From positions 24,430 through 88,429 of the forward strand of contig JBCCIP010000024.1 in the NCBI GenBank assembly GCA_039111475.1: a DNA stretch of 64,000 nt, given 5' to 3'. The DNA is from JAUIET01 sp039111475 (GTDB lineage Bacteria; Pseudomonadota; Gammaproteobacteria; Pseudomonadales; JAUIET01). Numbering within the stretch: the stretch's first letter is position 1; each line of letters starts with the position of its first letter. Below the pieces are notes generated by a model. It saw only the letters and a list, made by a program, of their open reading frames with translations. It ran no database searches and was not told where the DNA came from. This document shows, in pieces, positions 1-8,335 of this stretch. A program made the position numbers and the translations under genes.

Positions 1-555
1 GCGAGTATTCACGTCCATCAAAGACGACTCAACAGGCAGTAATTGAAACTCAACCCAGGTCACGAAACCGGTTAAGCCCAACCCCCCAATAGTGGCAGCA
101 AACAAATGTTCATTGCTGGTGGGGCTGCAAATCACGCGGCTGCCGTCAGAGCGGCACAGCTCAAACGCGAGCACGTGATTGCCAAAACAGCCGTCACGGT
201 GGTGATTCTTGCCGTGCACGTCATTAGCCAGCGCACCGCCCAAGGTCACGTAAGATGTTCCCGGCGTCACAGGCACAAACCATCCAGCCGCCAGAGTGAT
301 GTTATGCAATGATGCAAGCAATAGACCGCTTTCACCGCGAATACGGCCGGTTTTGCGATCGAATTCAAGCACATGGTCGAGACTGCGCGAATCAATCACT
401 GTTCCGGTACTGTTCAGGCAGGAATCGCCGTAACTGCGGCCATTTCCAAATGGCAGCACCGGATTTCGTTCAGGTAAACCGGCGTTTCGCCACGCCGGCC
501 TTGTTGCGGCCTGAGGTTTGGGCGGCGAATAAGCCCATGCGCGGTAAGCACTCAC
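1..555 (-). CDS. FAD-binding oxidase, DprE1-like (N-terminal part, cut by window edge)
   Basis: Only the first 185 codons are inside the window; the C-terminus lies beyond position 1. The visible part is the FAD-binding PCMH half of a vanillyl-alcohol-oxidase-fold enzyme: LPFGNGRSYGDSC near residue 40, then a TPGTSYVTLGGALAND stretch followed by VHGKNHHRDGCFGNHV. That block closely resembles decaprenylphosphoryl-ribose 2'-oxidase DprE1 as I know it. The GTG start at 553-555 overlaps the TGA stop of the upstream HAD-UbiA gene by 4 bases, so the two are translationally coupled. DprE1 acts on the product of a UbiA phosphoribosyltransferase, so the pairing supports a role in making a polyprenyl-phospho-arabinose sugar donor. 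The frame stays open upstream, so the exact start is uncertain. Confidence 0.8.
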   Translation of the reverse strand, partial: MSAYRAWAYSPPKPQAATRPAWRNAGLPERNPVLPFGNGRSYGDSCLNSTGTVIDSRSLDHVLEFDRKTGRIRGESGLLLASLHNITLAAGWFVPVTPGTSYVTLGGALANDVHGKNHHRDGCFGNHVLAFELCRSDGSRVICSPTSNEHLFAATIGGLGLTGFVTWVEFQLLPVESSLMDVNTR

Positions 556-2009
556 AGGTAATAGGCTGCTACTGAGCCGCCCAAAACAATGGCCATGCAT
601 AAGCCAACAGTCATGAAACTAACGCGGTCACGCATGGCAAATACAATGGGGTCTTCGTGCATGGCGCCTCTGGAGACAATCATCCAGAAACGGCCCACCC
701 AATACAGCAGCAAAGGGCATACCATCCACAATACTTCCGGATAGGCATACATCAGCGCCACCTTGTCACTGTTGATGTACAAAGCGACAATCAGTACAGA
801 CATATAGCCTGCCGCCACGCCAGCGGTTGTTAGCATGGGCAAGTCGGCGGTGGTGTATCCACGCCCACTTATTGTCTCTTTGTGTTCATTAATTGCGTTG
901 GCAATTTCGGACGCTCTTTTGCCCAAAGCAAGACTCAGGAAAAAGAACATGGAGAAAGCCAATAGCCAGAAAGACCACTCCGCATCAATAGCCGTGCCGC
1001 CGGCAATTATTCTAAGCGTAAACAGCGCGGCCAGGATGCACACATCCACCATCACTTCGCGCTTCAGCCAGAACGAATACGCAAGTGTCGTTACGCCATA
1101 CACCATTAGCACAAGGAAAAAGTCCAGAGGCAACCACCAGGCCAAAGCCATACTGAGCGCGAACAGTGCTAGCAGCAGCACCACACCATGTTGTGGTTCG
1201 ATTAAACCCGATGCAAACGCCCGCGTCTTTTTCGTTGAGTTCATGCGATCAGCGTCCAGATCTAACAAGTCGTTGATTAGATAGGTGGCTGACGCAAATA
1301 AACTGAGACAGAAAAAACACAACACCAAACCGAGCAAAGCTTGCAGGTCGGAAATACGATGCTCTAGCAACAAGGGGACGAAAATCAATAGGTTCTTAAG
1401 CCATTGATGTACGCGAATCGCTTTACAGAACTTTCGAAAACTCAGTGCTTCCAACTCAAAAACGTGAACAGGTTTGAATTCTTTTTCTACCTTGCTTAAA
1501 AAACGTCCGCGTTTGGCAACCACCAGGCTCTGATGTGCGCTTTGCCATACCGGCCAGTCCACACGGCTGTTGCCGATGTAGTCGTAGCCTTGCTGGCCAT
1601 ATTTCGCTTCCAATACCGATTGCTTCTGCCGGCCAGTAAGATTCTTACTTGAGTCGCTGGCTAGAACCTCGTCAAAAATGCCGAGGTGGCCAGCAACTTG
1701 CTCTGCCACTCGCTGATTACTGCCGGTTACCAATACGGTATTTCGCCATTGTTTTTCGGCGGTGACAAATTCAATAACGTCTTGGTTGTATGGCAGCAGC
1801 TCAACAGCCAATTCGGTGCGCGAGGAAATCCGCTCTTTGAAGCTGGCCTTGCCGCGCAGTAACCAGAGCGGCATTTTTAGCAAGGACATTGGTTGCTGTT
1901 TCAGCAGGCTGAAGGCCGCTTCTACCAAGGTGTCGGTTTTGGTCAGAGTGCCATCCAAGTCGACACACAGCGGTTGCGCTGCGCCGTTTTGTTCGACCGT
2001 GCTCGACAT
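552..2009 (-). CDS. HAD hydrolase-UbiA prenyltransferase fusion (decaprenyl-phosphate phosphoribosyltransferase-like)
   Basis: 485 residues, two domains. The N-terminal HAD-type phosphatase domain shows DLDGTLTKTDT at 17-27 (nucleophile Asp17, acid Asp19), VTGSN near 94 and a degenerate third motif GNSRVDW near 146. The C-terminal half is a multi-pass UbiA membrane domain with the Mg-binding motif NDLLDLDAD at 246-254 and ALGKRASE in the second conserved loop. By family knowledge the UbiA part would transfer phosphoribose from PRPP to a polyprenyl phosphate and the HAD part could remove the 5'-phosphate. The overlap with the downstream DprE1-like oxidase makes this a likely arabinosyl-donor module. 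Substrate specificity is inferred from the pairing, not from residues. Confidence 0.8.
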   Translation of the reverse strand: MSSTVEQNGAAQPLCVDLDGTLTKTDTLVEAAFSLLKQQPMSLLKMPLWLLRGKASFKERISSRTELAVELLPYNQDVIEFVTAEKQWRNTVLVTGSNQRVAEQVAGHLGIFDEVLASDSSKNLTGRQKQSVLEAKYGQQGYDYIGNSRVDWPVWQSAHQSLVVAKRGRFLSKVEKEFKPVHVFELEALSFRKFCKAIRVHQWLKNLLIFVPLLLEHRISDLQALLGLVLCFFCLSLFASATYLINDLLDLDADRMNSTKKTRAFASGLIEPQHGVVLLLALFALSMALAWWLPLDFFLVLMVYGVTTLAYSFWLKREVMVDVCILAALFTLRIIAGGTAIDAEWSFWLLAFSMFFFLSLALGKRASEIANAINEHKETISGRGYTTADLPMLTTAGVAAGYMSVLIVALYINSDKVALMYAYPEVLWMVCPLLLYWVGRFWMIVSRGAMHEDPIVFAMRDRVSFMTVGLCMAIVLGGSVAAYYL

Positions 2010-2077
2010 TCCGTTGTAACCCTATGATTTTCTTGAGAGGATTATACGGTATGCATCTTGTTCACGCGGCCCGTTTG

Positions 2078-2782
2078 TCAGTTGCTGATACTATTACCGA
2101 CAAAGAGGTAAGGCTTTAATGCGGTGCCAAGTACACTGTATCCCTTTGAATTGAGATGAATACCGTCGCTGGTAAACCGTGGATTTAATCCACCATGACC
2201 TTCACCCAGTGAAGACCCAATTCGAGCAAACGTGTACTGCCGTTCATCAGCTTGCTGTTGCAGAAAACGGTTGTATCTTTCAACTGAGAATTGCTCTGGT
2301 TGCCTGGCCCAGCTATCGTTGGTGGGTAGCAGCTCTATAAGCACTACCCGAATTTCTGACGCGTGCTCATCAATGAGATTGAAAATGCGCGTCAGCGTTG
2401 CAGCTGACTGTGCAAAGTCCAGCCGTTTATTCAGGTCATTTATACCGATTAAAATGACTAACTGAGCAGGCTTCAGTGCCAACACATCCGGCAGAACAAT
2501 CAGCATATCTTTGGTGTCATCTGCATAAACACCACGGTTTACAATATTATGCCCTGGCAAATACTCATTCCAGTCAGCTGAAGACACCAGGCTGTCACCC
2601 ATAAATACCGTGGCACCCTCGGGTGTGAATAGATTCTCTACACGATGCTTGAGAAGAATAACGTTACGATTGTTATGATCTACCCAGCGTAAGGCGAGGC
2701 CTACTGCAAGAGCGAGTGCAAAGGCTCCCGCCGCTGCAAGCAGCAGGTAAGACTTGTATTTGCTCGCCTTAGATTGCTCCAT
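2078..2782 (-). CDS. SGNH/GDSL-family lipase or esterase, membrane anchored
   Basis: 234 residues from the ATG at 2782; a TTG 9 bases upstream (2791) is an alternative. One hydrophobic segment near residues 11-29 suggests an N-terminal membrane anchor with a periplasmic catalytic domain. All four SGNH blocks are present: FMGDSL with the Ser near 64, NRG with Gly near 84, GINDL with Asn near 115, and SDGIHLN with Asp near 206 and His near 209. This is the fold of acyl-ester hydrolases acting on lipids, acylated sugars or peptidoglycan; the substrate cannot be read from the sequence. It overlaps the small membrane ORF downstream of pspC by 14 bases, so it is probably the last gene of the psp transcript. 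Confidence 0.8.
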   Translation of the reverse strand: MEQSKASKYKSYLLLAAAGAFALALAVGLALRWVDHNNRNVILLKHRVENLFTPEGATVFMGDSLVSSADWNEYLPGHNIVNRGVYADDTKDMLIVLPDVLALKPAQLVILIGINDLNKRLDFAQSAATLTRIFNLIDEHASEIRVVLIELLPTNDSWARQPEQFSVERYNRFLQQQADERQYTFARIGSSLGEGHGGLNPRFTSDGIHLNSKGYSVLGTALKPYLFVGNSISN

Positions 2783-2879
2783 GCAGTGCAATCAATCCTA
2801 CGCAAGTCAGCACTGCCAGCGGCAACGCCCAAAAATAAATGCCTCTTGCTTGCTTATCTCTCAGAACTAAATGGTTCAT
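2769..2879 (-). CDS. 36-residue single-pass membrane protein following pspC
   Basis: ATG at 2877-2879 is preceded at good distance by AAAGGGAAA. The peptide starts MNHLVLRDKQARG and continues with one hydrophobic stretch (residues about 14-35), ending HGAI. Position directly after pspC recalls the small PspD or PspG proteins of enterobacteria, but it is much shorter and I see no sequence basis for equating them. It overlaps the start of the SGNH hydrolase gene, which supports co-transcription. A longer frame reaching back to 3053 is an out-of-frame shadow of pspC. Confidence 0.6.
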   Translation of the reverse strand: MNHLVLRDKQARGIYFWALPLAVLTCVGLIALHGAI

Positions 2880-2910
2880 TGTATTTCCCTTTATGATCAA
2901 TCTTTCTTGC

Positions 2911-3477
2911 TTACAAACTATCGATCTCGCGCGCCAAATCATAGCGTCGCGACGTGACGTGTTGCTCCAGGTTTTGCATGCGACCTTCCAGGCCACCCAT
3001 GCGCTCTTTGAAGCGGCGGATAATGATACGCTTACTGTCCAGAGACGGTTCACTCGGCTCTTCGCCTATGTCAGTTATCGTTTCATACGCACGCTGAAAT
3101 TCACGCTGGCGCCGTTCACGGCGGTGTTCTCGCTCTTCCAGATCATCAAGAATGCTCTGTTCTTTCTCACGCTGTGCTTGTTGCGCCTCAGAGCGAGTAG
3201 GCAATGCGAAAATGCCAACGACGTAAGCGATAACAACAACCTGCGGCATAAACAGACCCGCAGTGATTGTGATACCGCGCGCCATTAGGGTGCTGATGTC
3301 GTAGTAGTCCGCAAATCCTGCACATATGCCGGCTAAATGTCCCTGGCTTGGAATTCGGTACCAGCTTCTGCTGCCTGGTCGAAAATTGCGGCTGCTTCGT
3401 CGGCTACGGTACGCGGACCGGTTGCTATTGATTTGACTGTGTTTTTGCCTGTGCGTGCGGCGATGTCTGTGGCCCAT
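2911..3477 (-). CDS. pspC: Phage shock protein C (PspC), long form
   Basis: 188 residues. The PspC domain begins about residue 38 with WYRIPSQGHLAGICAGFADY, matching the WRIPQQG...GVCAGIANYF block of E. coli PspC, followed by a membrane segment near 62-84 and a charged C-terminal coiled region ending in SRRYDLAREIDSL. In E. coli PspC is an inner-membrane sensor that with PspB relieves PspA inhibition of PspF. The ATG at 3477 has a strong AAAGGAGAG ribosome site, so the first 37 residues, very rich in Arg and His, are probably real. An overlapping frame (3333-3518) is open through the same DNA but lacks an equivalent signal. It is longer than E. coli PspC (119 residues) at both ends. Confidence 0.9.
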   Translation of the reverse strand: MGHRHRRTHRQKHSQINSNRSAYRSRRSSRNFRPGSRSWYRIPSQGHLAGICAGFADYYDISTLMARGITITAGLFMPQVVVIAYVVGIFALPTRSEAQQAQREKEQSILDDLEEREHRRERRQREFQRAYETITDIGEEPSEPSLDSKRIIIRRFKERMGGLEGRMQNLEQHVTSRRYDLAREIDSL

Positions 3478-3529
3478 TTGGCTCTCCTTTCAGTTCCTCT
3501 TCGTATACTGCTGTGCAAATAACGCCCTT

Positions 3530-3772
3530 TTAAAGCTGGTCGCGCCAGTTGCTGTCTGATTCATCCAATATGCGCTCAAGGGTTACGATGCGCTGTTCCA
3601 ACTTCTCTGCTTTTTGCAGCGTTTCTTCAAGCTCATTCCACTCCTCATCGGATAGCTCTCGCCCTTGTCTGCTCTTCTCGCGGTAGTGAAGGCGCAACCA
3701 CATTGGCATAACCACCGTCAGAAATAAGATCAGTGGCACAAACAAAATGCCTGCTATTGCCGTGGAATTCAT
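3530..3772 (-). CDS. pspB: Phage shock protein B (PspB)
   Basis: 80 residues, typical PspB size. One N-terminal membrane segment (residues about 6-25) is followed by MWLRLHYREKSRQGRELSDE and an acidic, leucine-heptad coiled coil ending at LDESDSNWRDQL. PspB works with PspC at the inner membrane to pass the envelope-stress signal that frees PspF from PspA. The ribosome site AAAAGGAGCG is ideally spaced before the ATG. It lies between pspA and pspC on the same strand, the standard order, and should be transcribed from the sigma-54 promoter upstream of pspA. Confidence 0.93.
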   Translation of the reverse strand: MNSTAIAGILFVPLILFLTVVMPMWLRLHYREKSRQGRELSDEEWNELEETLQKAEKLEQRIVTLERILDESDSNWRDQL

Positions 3773-3837
3773 ATCGCTCCTTTTTTTGCGTTGTCATCTT
3801 GTTGTGGTGAATGAATTAATGCTGCGGGGTATTGGCG

Positions 3838-4536
3838 CTAGTTTACCGTGCCTGAATCCGGCTCGCTCTTAGCGGCATTCTTCTTACTCATCCGCGCTTT
3901 GAGCTCGGCCAATTCATCGGCTATCTTTTCTTCATTCTCCAGATCAGCAAACTCATCATAAAGCGATTTGTTGCCAAGGTCGAAGGCCTCTACCTCGCCC
4001 TCCAGCTCATCCAGTTTGCGCTCATAGCGTTCAAATCGCGCCAGAGCCTCATCGATCTGGTCTTTATCCAGATGCTTACGCACGTGCAACCGTGATCGAT
4101 TGCTTTGCGCACGCATCACCAGCGATTTCTGGCGGGCTTTCGCATCACTAAGCTTAAGCTGCAGATGGTCAACATCCTTACCTAGCTTACCAATCTGCAC
4201 ATCATGTTCGTTGATCTCTTCTTCAACAATGTCCAGATCTTCATTGATACTGTTTTTCTCAACAAGCGCGGCTTTCGCCAGGTCTTCCCTGCCCTTCTTA
4301 ATGGCCATCTCAGCCTTTCGCTCCCAGTCTGCTGCAAGCTCTCGTAGTTGCTCCGCCTTGCGCTGCAGCGTCTTCTTGTCGGCGATCATCCTGGCGGATG
4401 TGGTACGCACCTCAACAAGCGTTTCTTCCATCTCTATGATCATCAGTCTGACCATCTTTTCTGGGTCTTCGGCTTTGTCCAATAAAGCGTTAATGTTTGC
4501 GTTAGCGATGTCGCTGACTCTTGAAAATATACCCAT
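3838..4536 (-). CDS. pspA: Phage shock protein A (PspA)
   Basis: 232 residues, almost entirely predicted coiled coil, as expected for the PspA/IM30 (ESCRT-III-like) family. It starts MGIFSRVSDIANANINALLD, the conserved N-terminal amphipathic helix, followed by AEDPEKMVRLMIIEMEETL. It acts at the cytoplasmic face of the inner membrane, stabilising damaged membrane, and binds PspF to inhibit it when there is no stress. The C-terminus ends with a charged, low-complexity tail. First gene of the psp operon, 30-40 bases downstream of the predicted sigma-54 transcription start, with AGGAGAA before the ATG. Confidence 0.95.
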   Translation of the reverse strand: MGIFSRVSDIANANINALLDKAEDPEKMVRLMIIEMEETLVEVRTTSARMIADKKTLQRKAEQLRELAADWERKAEMAIKKGREDLAKAALVEKNSINEDLDIVEEEINEHDVQIGKLGKDVDHLQLKLSDAKARQKSLVMRAQSNRSRLHVRKHLDKDQIDEALARFERYERKLDELEGEVEAFDLGNKSLYDEFADLENEEKIADELAELKARMSKKNAAKSEPDSGTVN

Positions 4537-4575
4537 GATCGGTCGTTCTCCTGCACATTTGCGTTACTGGAGTTA

Positions 4576-4593
4576 TTGCAGAATCCGGGCCAA
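4576..4593 (-). promoter_or_regulatory. Sigma-54 (-24/-12) promoter of the psp operon
   Basis: Read on the minus strand the site is TTGGCCCGGATTCTGCAA. It has the invariant GG and GC separated by exactly 10 bases (GG at 4591-4590, GC at 4579-4578), against the known consensus TGGCACG-N4-TTGC. Transcription would begin about 12 bases downstream, leaving a leader of roughly 30 bases before pspA. The divergent gene is the sigma-54 activator PspF, so promoter, activator and target agree. Confidence 0.85.
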
Positions 4594-4677
4594 GTTTTGC
4601 CTTTCGTCGTAACTCTTTGTTTTATAATGATTTTATTACGATTACGAGCAAATTCGATCAGAAAAAATATTAGTTTA

Positions 4678-4717
4678 TTTAGCTATTTATAAGTTATTTT
4701 AGCTATATAATAGCTAT
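4678..4717. repeat. Three TAGCTAT repeats between the psp promoter and pspF
   Basis: TTTAGCTAT occurs at 4678-4686 and again at 4698-4706 (20 bases apart), with a third AATAGCTAT at 4709-4717 touching the pspF start codon. The repeats lie about 100-140 bases upstream of the sigma-54 promoter, where PspF enhancer sites sit in E. coli, within a very AT-rich 100-base stretch. They may be PspF binding sites that also autoregulate pspF; that is inference from position. Confidence 0.45.
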
Positions 4718-5785
4718 ATGTTACAAGATGACATTGCCCCAGCGGACGACGCTCGCAGCGCAACACGACTGATTGGTGCCGCTGCCAGTTTCAGCGCCAT
4801 GTTGCAGCATGTATCCACGGTTGCTCCATTGAATAAACCGGTATTGGTGGTTGGCGAGCGCGGGACAGGAAAAGAGCTGGTCGCCTCAAGAATTCACTAC
4901 CTCTCCAGCCGCTGGGACCAACATTTCGAAACCCTTAATTGCGCGGCCATCAGTGACTCATTGATGGAATCTGAGCTATTCGGCCACGAGACCGGCGCAT
5001 TCACTGGGGCCAGCAAACGCCATCTCGGACGCTTTGAACGAAGCCACGGTGGCAGCCTTTTTATGGATGAACTCGCTACCACCAGCCAGCGCGTACAGCA
5101 GCAGCTTTTGAGAGTCATCGAATACGGCGAATTTCAGAGGCTGGGCGGTAACGAAGTATTGCGAAGCGACGTACGCCTGATAGCCGCCACCAACGAAGAC
5201 CTTCCGGGTCTCGCCAAAGCCGGGCAATTTCGCCTCGACCTTCTAGACCGTTTGAGCTTTGACGTTATCACCTTACCTCCACTGCGAGAACGTTACGACG
5301 ACATATTGCTTCTCGCCGAACACTTTGCCAATGGCATGAGCAGAGAACTTGGACTGGACTACTTCGCAGGTTTCACCGAGCACGCTGAACAACAACTGCA
5401 TGACTATGCCTGGCCTGGCAATGTGCGCGAACTAAAAAACGTGATCGAACGCAGTGTTTACCGCAATGAGAACAGCGAACATGCCTTAGATCAAATTGTT
5501 TTTGACCCCTTCGCCTCACCCTACAGACCAGCGAGAAGCAAAACGCATACCCACAGGCATCCTGAAGAACAGACTGAACAACTGCTTATAGAGACAAAAC
5601 ACGACATACCAGACAATCTGCGCGCGCATCTGGATGAAGTAGAAAAACAATGCATCGCCACTGCATTGCGGCAATCACGATTCAATCAAAAAAGAGCCGC
5701 CGAATCACTTGGCCTAAGCTACCACCAAATCAGAGCCAGTCTGCGAAAATACCCGGCATTGCTTGAAGACTCTAAGAAGACTTAG
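4718..5785 (+). CDS. pspF: Psp operon transcriptional activator PspF (sigma-54 dependent)
   Basis: 355 residues, slightly longer than E. coli PspF. No receiver domain; the AAA+ domain starts almost at once: Walker A GERGTGKE at 46-53, the sigma-54-contacting GAFTGA loop at 93-98, Walker B SLFMDE at 113-118, and conserved LLDRLSFDVITLPPLRER. A C-terminal Fis-type helix-turn-helix follows (NQKRAAESLGLSYHQIRASL). It activates the divergent pspA operon under membrane stress and is held inactive by PspA. No Shine-Dalgarno is visible before the ATG: the start codon sits directly on an AT-rich TAGCTAT repeat, which fits low-level, perhaps autoregulated, synthesis. The 3' end overlaps the converging SRPBCC gene by 14 bases. 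Confidence 0.95.
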   Translation: MLQDDIAPADDARSATRLIGAAASFSAMLQHVSTVAPLNKPVLVVGERGTGKELVASRIHYLSSRWDQHFETLNCAAISDSLMESELFGHETGAFTGASKRHLGRFERSHGGSLFMDELATTSQRVQQQLLRVIEYGEFQRLGGNEVLRSDVRLIAATNEDLPGLAKAGQFRLDLLDRLSFDVITLPPLRERYDDILLLAEHFANGMSRELGLDYFAGFTEHAEQQLHDYAWPGNVRELKNVIERSVYRNENSEHALDQIVFDPFASPYRPARSKTHTHRHPEEQTEQLLIETKHDIPDNLRAHLDEVEKQCIATALRQSRFNQKRAAESLGLSYHQIRASLRKYPALLEDSKKT

Positions 5786-6350
5786 CGGCTTTCAAATTAT
5801 CCGGAGTCACTTGTTCACCCGTTTCGTAATACAATTTCTGCGCCAGCGTGACATCATTCAGCGTTTTATGAAACGCTTTTGAAATCAAACCACCCCCAAG
5901 CACTTGCCCCAGCTTGCCGCCTTTTAACTCAAAGCTCATAGAGTTCTGCAGGATCGTACCATCGCCATCAGCACGCATGCCATACCGATAAAAAACCTGC
6001 TTGAACGGCCCCCAATTGTCCTTCTCACCATGATGCAGCCGCAGCAACATACCTGCGCCCTCTTTCCACTCAATAACAGTTTCATCCATGGGCGGGCGCT
6101 TACTAAACACCTGCCGACTAGCCCCAACCCCTTGCGCATTCTCCGTGGTCACTTTAGTTCCTGTAAGCCCAGGCACATACAAATGCGCCACGCTCAAATC
6201 ACTAAGCTTCGCCCAAACCACATCCGCAGCCTGCTCAACCCGAAACTCATCACTTTTCACTTCGTTCATGTATTCTTTCACTTCCAGAATTGGCACAGAG
6301 GTATCTGATGGAGTGCATGCAAATGAATCAACGCTACAGCATATCCCCAT
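5772..6350 (-). CDS. SRPBCC-family (polyketide cyclase/START-like) protein
   Basis: About 192 residues from the ATG at 6350, chosen because GGGGAG lies 7 bases upstream; this start overlaps the end of fabY by 17 bases. The C-terminal 150 residues look like a START-type ligand-binding barrel: EFRVEQAADVVWAKLSDLSV, then LYVPGLTGTKV and the closing helix HKTLNDVTLAQKLYYETGE. SRPBCC folds bind hydrophobic ligands; no catalytic assignment is possible. Alternatives are a TTG at 6392 that would add a hydrophobic, possibly signal-like N-terminus, or the ATG at 6269 directly before the domain, so localisation is open. Same strand as fabY and probably co-transcribed. Confidence 0.65.
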   Translation of the reverse strand: MGICCSVDSFACTPSDTSVPILEVKEYMNEVKSDEFRVEQAADVVWAKLSDLSVAHLYVPGLTGTKVTTENAQGVGASRQVFSKRPPMDETVIEWKEGAGMLLRLHHGEKDNWGPFKQVFYRYGMRADGDGTILQNSMSFELKGGKLGQVLGGGLISKAFHKTLNDVTLAQKLYYETGEQVTPDNLKAAKSS

Positions 6351-8199
6351 AAGCGCACTCCCCAAACAACTCAATAGAATCATACCCCTCAATATTCAAC
6401 CGCCCATCCGCAAACCGAATATTCTCCCCGCTCAACACATTATGATTAAACTTATAAATCGGCTCAGCCTCCCCGGCCATCACCCGCTGATCATAAGCAT
6501 CGGCTGCCGCCGATACCGACTCATTCGCAGACCGCCACTGCGCCAGGCTCTGCTTGCCATGCTTTTTCTCAAGCATGGTGCTGACGACATGCGGCGCCAG
6601 CATAGACGCCGACGCATTGTTACCACCAAAGCCCTTCGCATTAATGATCGCAACATCCAGCGCACGTTCACCATATTCACGGTGTTGCGAAGAGATGGAC
6701 AAGTTGCTGTTATGCACATCGTCAGCCACGTGATCAATGGTTCGAATACCCGGCAGTATCCCGTGTGACCACACGCCCAAGGTTGCCGCAATCTGATCAC
6801 CACCCGCAACACCAATACTGTGTCCCAGAAAACACTTTACGGCTGCCAGCGGCCAGCTCTCAATACCAAACGCCTTCGCGCACTCATTCAACACATGCGA
6901 TTCAGTCACTCGATTTTGCGGCGTGCCCGTACCGTGCGCCTGCACAAAAGATCGCTGCTGTATCGCTTGCTCACCCACTATTTGCTGCGCAGAAGCCAGC
7001 GCTTTTGCCACCGTTATGTAGTTGCCAATACCGGGCGCCGAAATTGATTTCTTATGGCCGTCTGCATTAACAAACACATCGTCAATCGCGCCAAACATGT
7101 TGGCGCCTAACTCCAGTGCCAACTCATCATCAAACAACACAAGAAACTGCGCAGACTCCGCAATCGTGAAACCACAGTTTGCACTGAATGGGCGACATGC
7201 ACGCTGAAAATCCGGTTCCTCAAATTCACTCTTGCCTTCCAACTCGCACAACTCTTTGGCTGTTGCCAACGCACCCATGGCAGAGTAACCCTCAATAATT
7301 TCCGGCGTGATAGGCGCCTCGCTGTTGCCGACGATAACAACACGGCTTTTGCCGCTGCGAATATCATTCACCGCCAAACGCAGGTTATATAAGAAAGACG
7401 CGCAAGCCCCCATGTTAGTGCCCGTCATGCCCACACTGCCCAATACGTACGCGTTGATGAAATCCGCCGGCATTTCTGCAAACCCCAACGCGCATTGCTT
7501 GGACGTAACACGCCTGCCTTGCGCACGAGACGCCATCATGCCGCCGTTACCCGCATGATCCAGCTGACTCATCGCACTACCCGCGTACACACTGATCTCA
7601 TCAGGTGAGACTTTCTTGCGCACCGTTTCCCAATCGATGCCCACCGATTGCAAGGCATCCGATGCGCCATACACCGTCATCTGAATACCGCGCGGATGGT
7701 TGCGTGATTGATAAAGCGCTTTGGGATCAAAACCAGTGGGCAATTGGCCTGCCGCTTTAACATCACTCACCAAAGAATCTGGCAGCATCATTTCACACGC
7801 ACCCTGCACAATAACCCGCACAGTGCGGTCGTCCATGTGGCTGATTTCCCAACTGTCGGGAATTTGCGCCGGTAAGTGCTTGGTTCTCAAATCGAAGAAT
7901 ATGGGCCGCTCCGGTTCCGGTCGCAAGTTAACGCGGCGGTTCCAGGGTATATTTTCAGTATCGAAGTGGTCAACGCCAATACGTCGAATAAGCGTATTGG
8001 CGCGAATCTCCGAGATAACGCCAGCATCCAGGCTATCACCTGGCTCCAAATTCATCAGCTGAGCCAAAGAGTGCCAAGTGCTTGTCGCCTGAGCCTCAGA
8101 CAGCGCATCGATCACAAGACGACGATAACCATGGTGAAACGACGATCTGCCAGCCGCATTGATACCGCCAAAGCCAACAATAATGGGTAAGCGAGACAT
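6334..8199 (-). CDS. fabY: Beta-ketoacyl-ACP synthase FabY
   Basis: 621 residues, well above the roughly 410 of FabB/FabF and close to FabY of Pseudomonas aeruginosa, whose MSRLP-IVGFGG-NAAGRSSFHHG start it shares. The thiolase-fold catalytic residues are visible: Cys266 in TNMGACASFL, His422 in VQAHGTGTP, His460 in CFLGHSIGVAGG. In Pseudomonas FabY condenses acetyl-CoA with malonyl-ACP to start fatty-acid synthesis. Loss of the FabH role cannot be judged from this window. The ATG is preceded by AAGGAC. Transcribed away from a GlxA-type regulator with 136 bases between them. Confidence 0.9.
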   Translation of the reverse strand: MSRLPIIVGFGGINAAGRSSFHHGYRRLVIDALSEAQATSTWHSLAQLMNLEPGDSLDAGVISEIRANTLIRRIGVDHFDTENIPWNRRVNLRPEPERPIFFDLRTKHLPAQIPDSWEISHMDDRTVRVIVQGACEMMLPDSLVSDVKAAGQLPTGFDPKALYQSRNHPRGIQMTVYGASDALQSVGIDWETVRKKVSPDEISVYAGSAMSQLDHAGNGGMMASRAQGRRVTSKQCALGFAEMPADFINAYVLGSVGMTGTNMGACASFLYNLRLAVNDIRSGKSRVVIVGNSEAPITPEIIEGYSAMGALATAKELCELEGKSEFEEPDFQRACRPFSANCGFTIAESAQFLVLFDDELALELGANMFGAIDDVFVNADGHKKSISAPGIGNYITVAKALASAQQIVGEQAIQQRSFVQAHGTGTPQNRVTESHVLNECAKAFGIESWPLAAVKCFLGHSIGVAGGDQIAATLGVWSHGILPGIRTIDHVADDVHNSNLSISSQHREYGERALDVAIINAKGFGGNNASASMLAPHVVSTMLEKKHGKQSLAQWRSANESVSAAADAYDQRVMAGEAEPIYKFNHNVLSGENIRFADGRLNIEGYDSIELFGECAYGDML

Positions 8200-8335
8200 T
8201 CGAGTCCTTGACCACTGTTACGGGAACCGCAGAATAGTAATGCGAAGTTCGGTTTTCATATATGGCATAAAAGACAGTTACTATGGTATTTTAGTCATAC
8301 TGTGAATATACCCATTCAGAATTGCCGCGCGCCAG

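Noticed and set aside
2769..3053. 94-residue version of the small ORF after pspC
   Set aside because: Its first 58 residues are an out-of-frame shadow of pspC; only the last 36 have a start codon with a ribosome site.
3333..3518. 61-residue frame overlapping the start of pspC
   Set aside because: The ribosome site fits the pspC ATG at 3477, and the C-terminal part of this frame is out of phase with the PspC domain; kept only as a finding.
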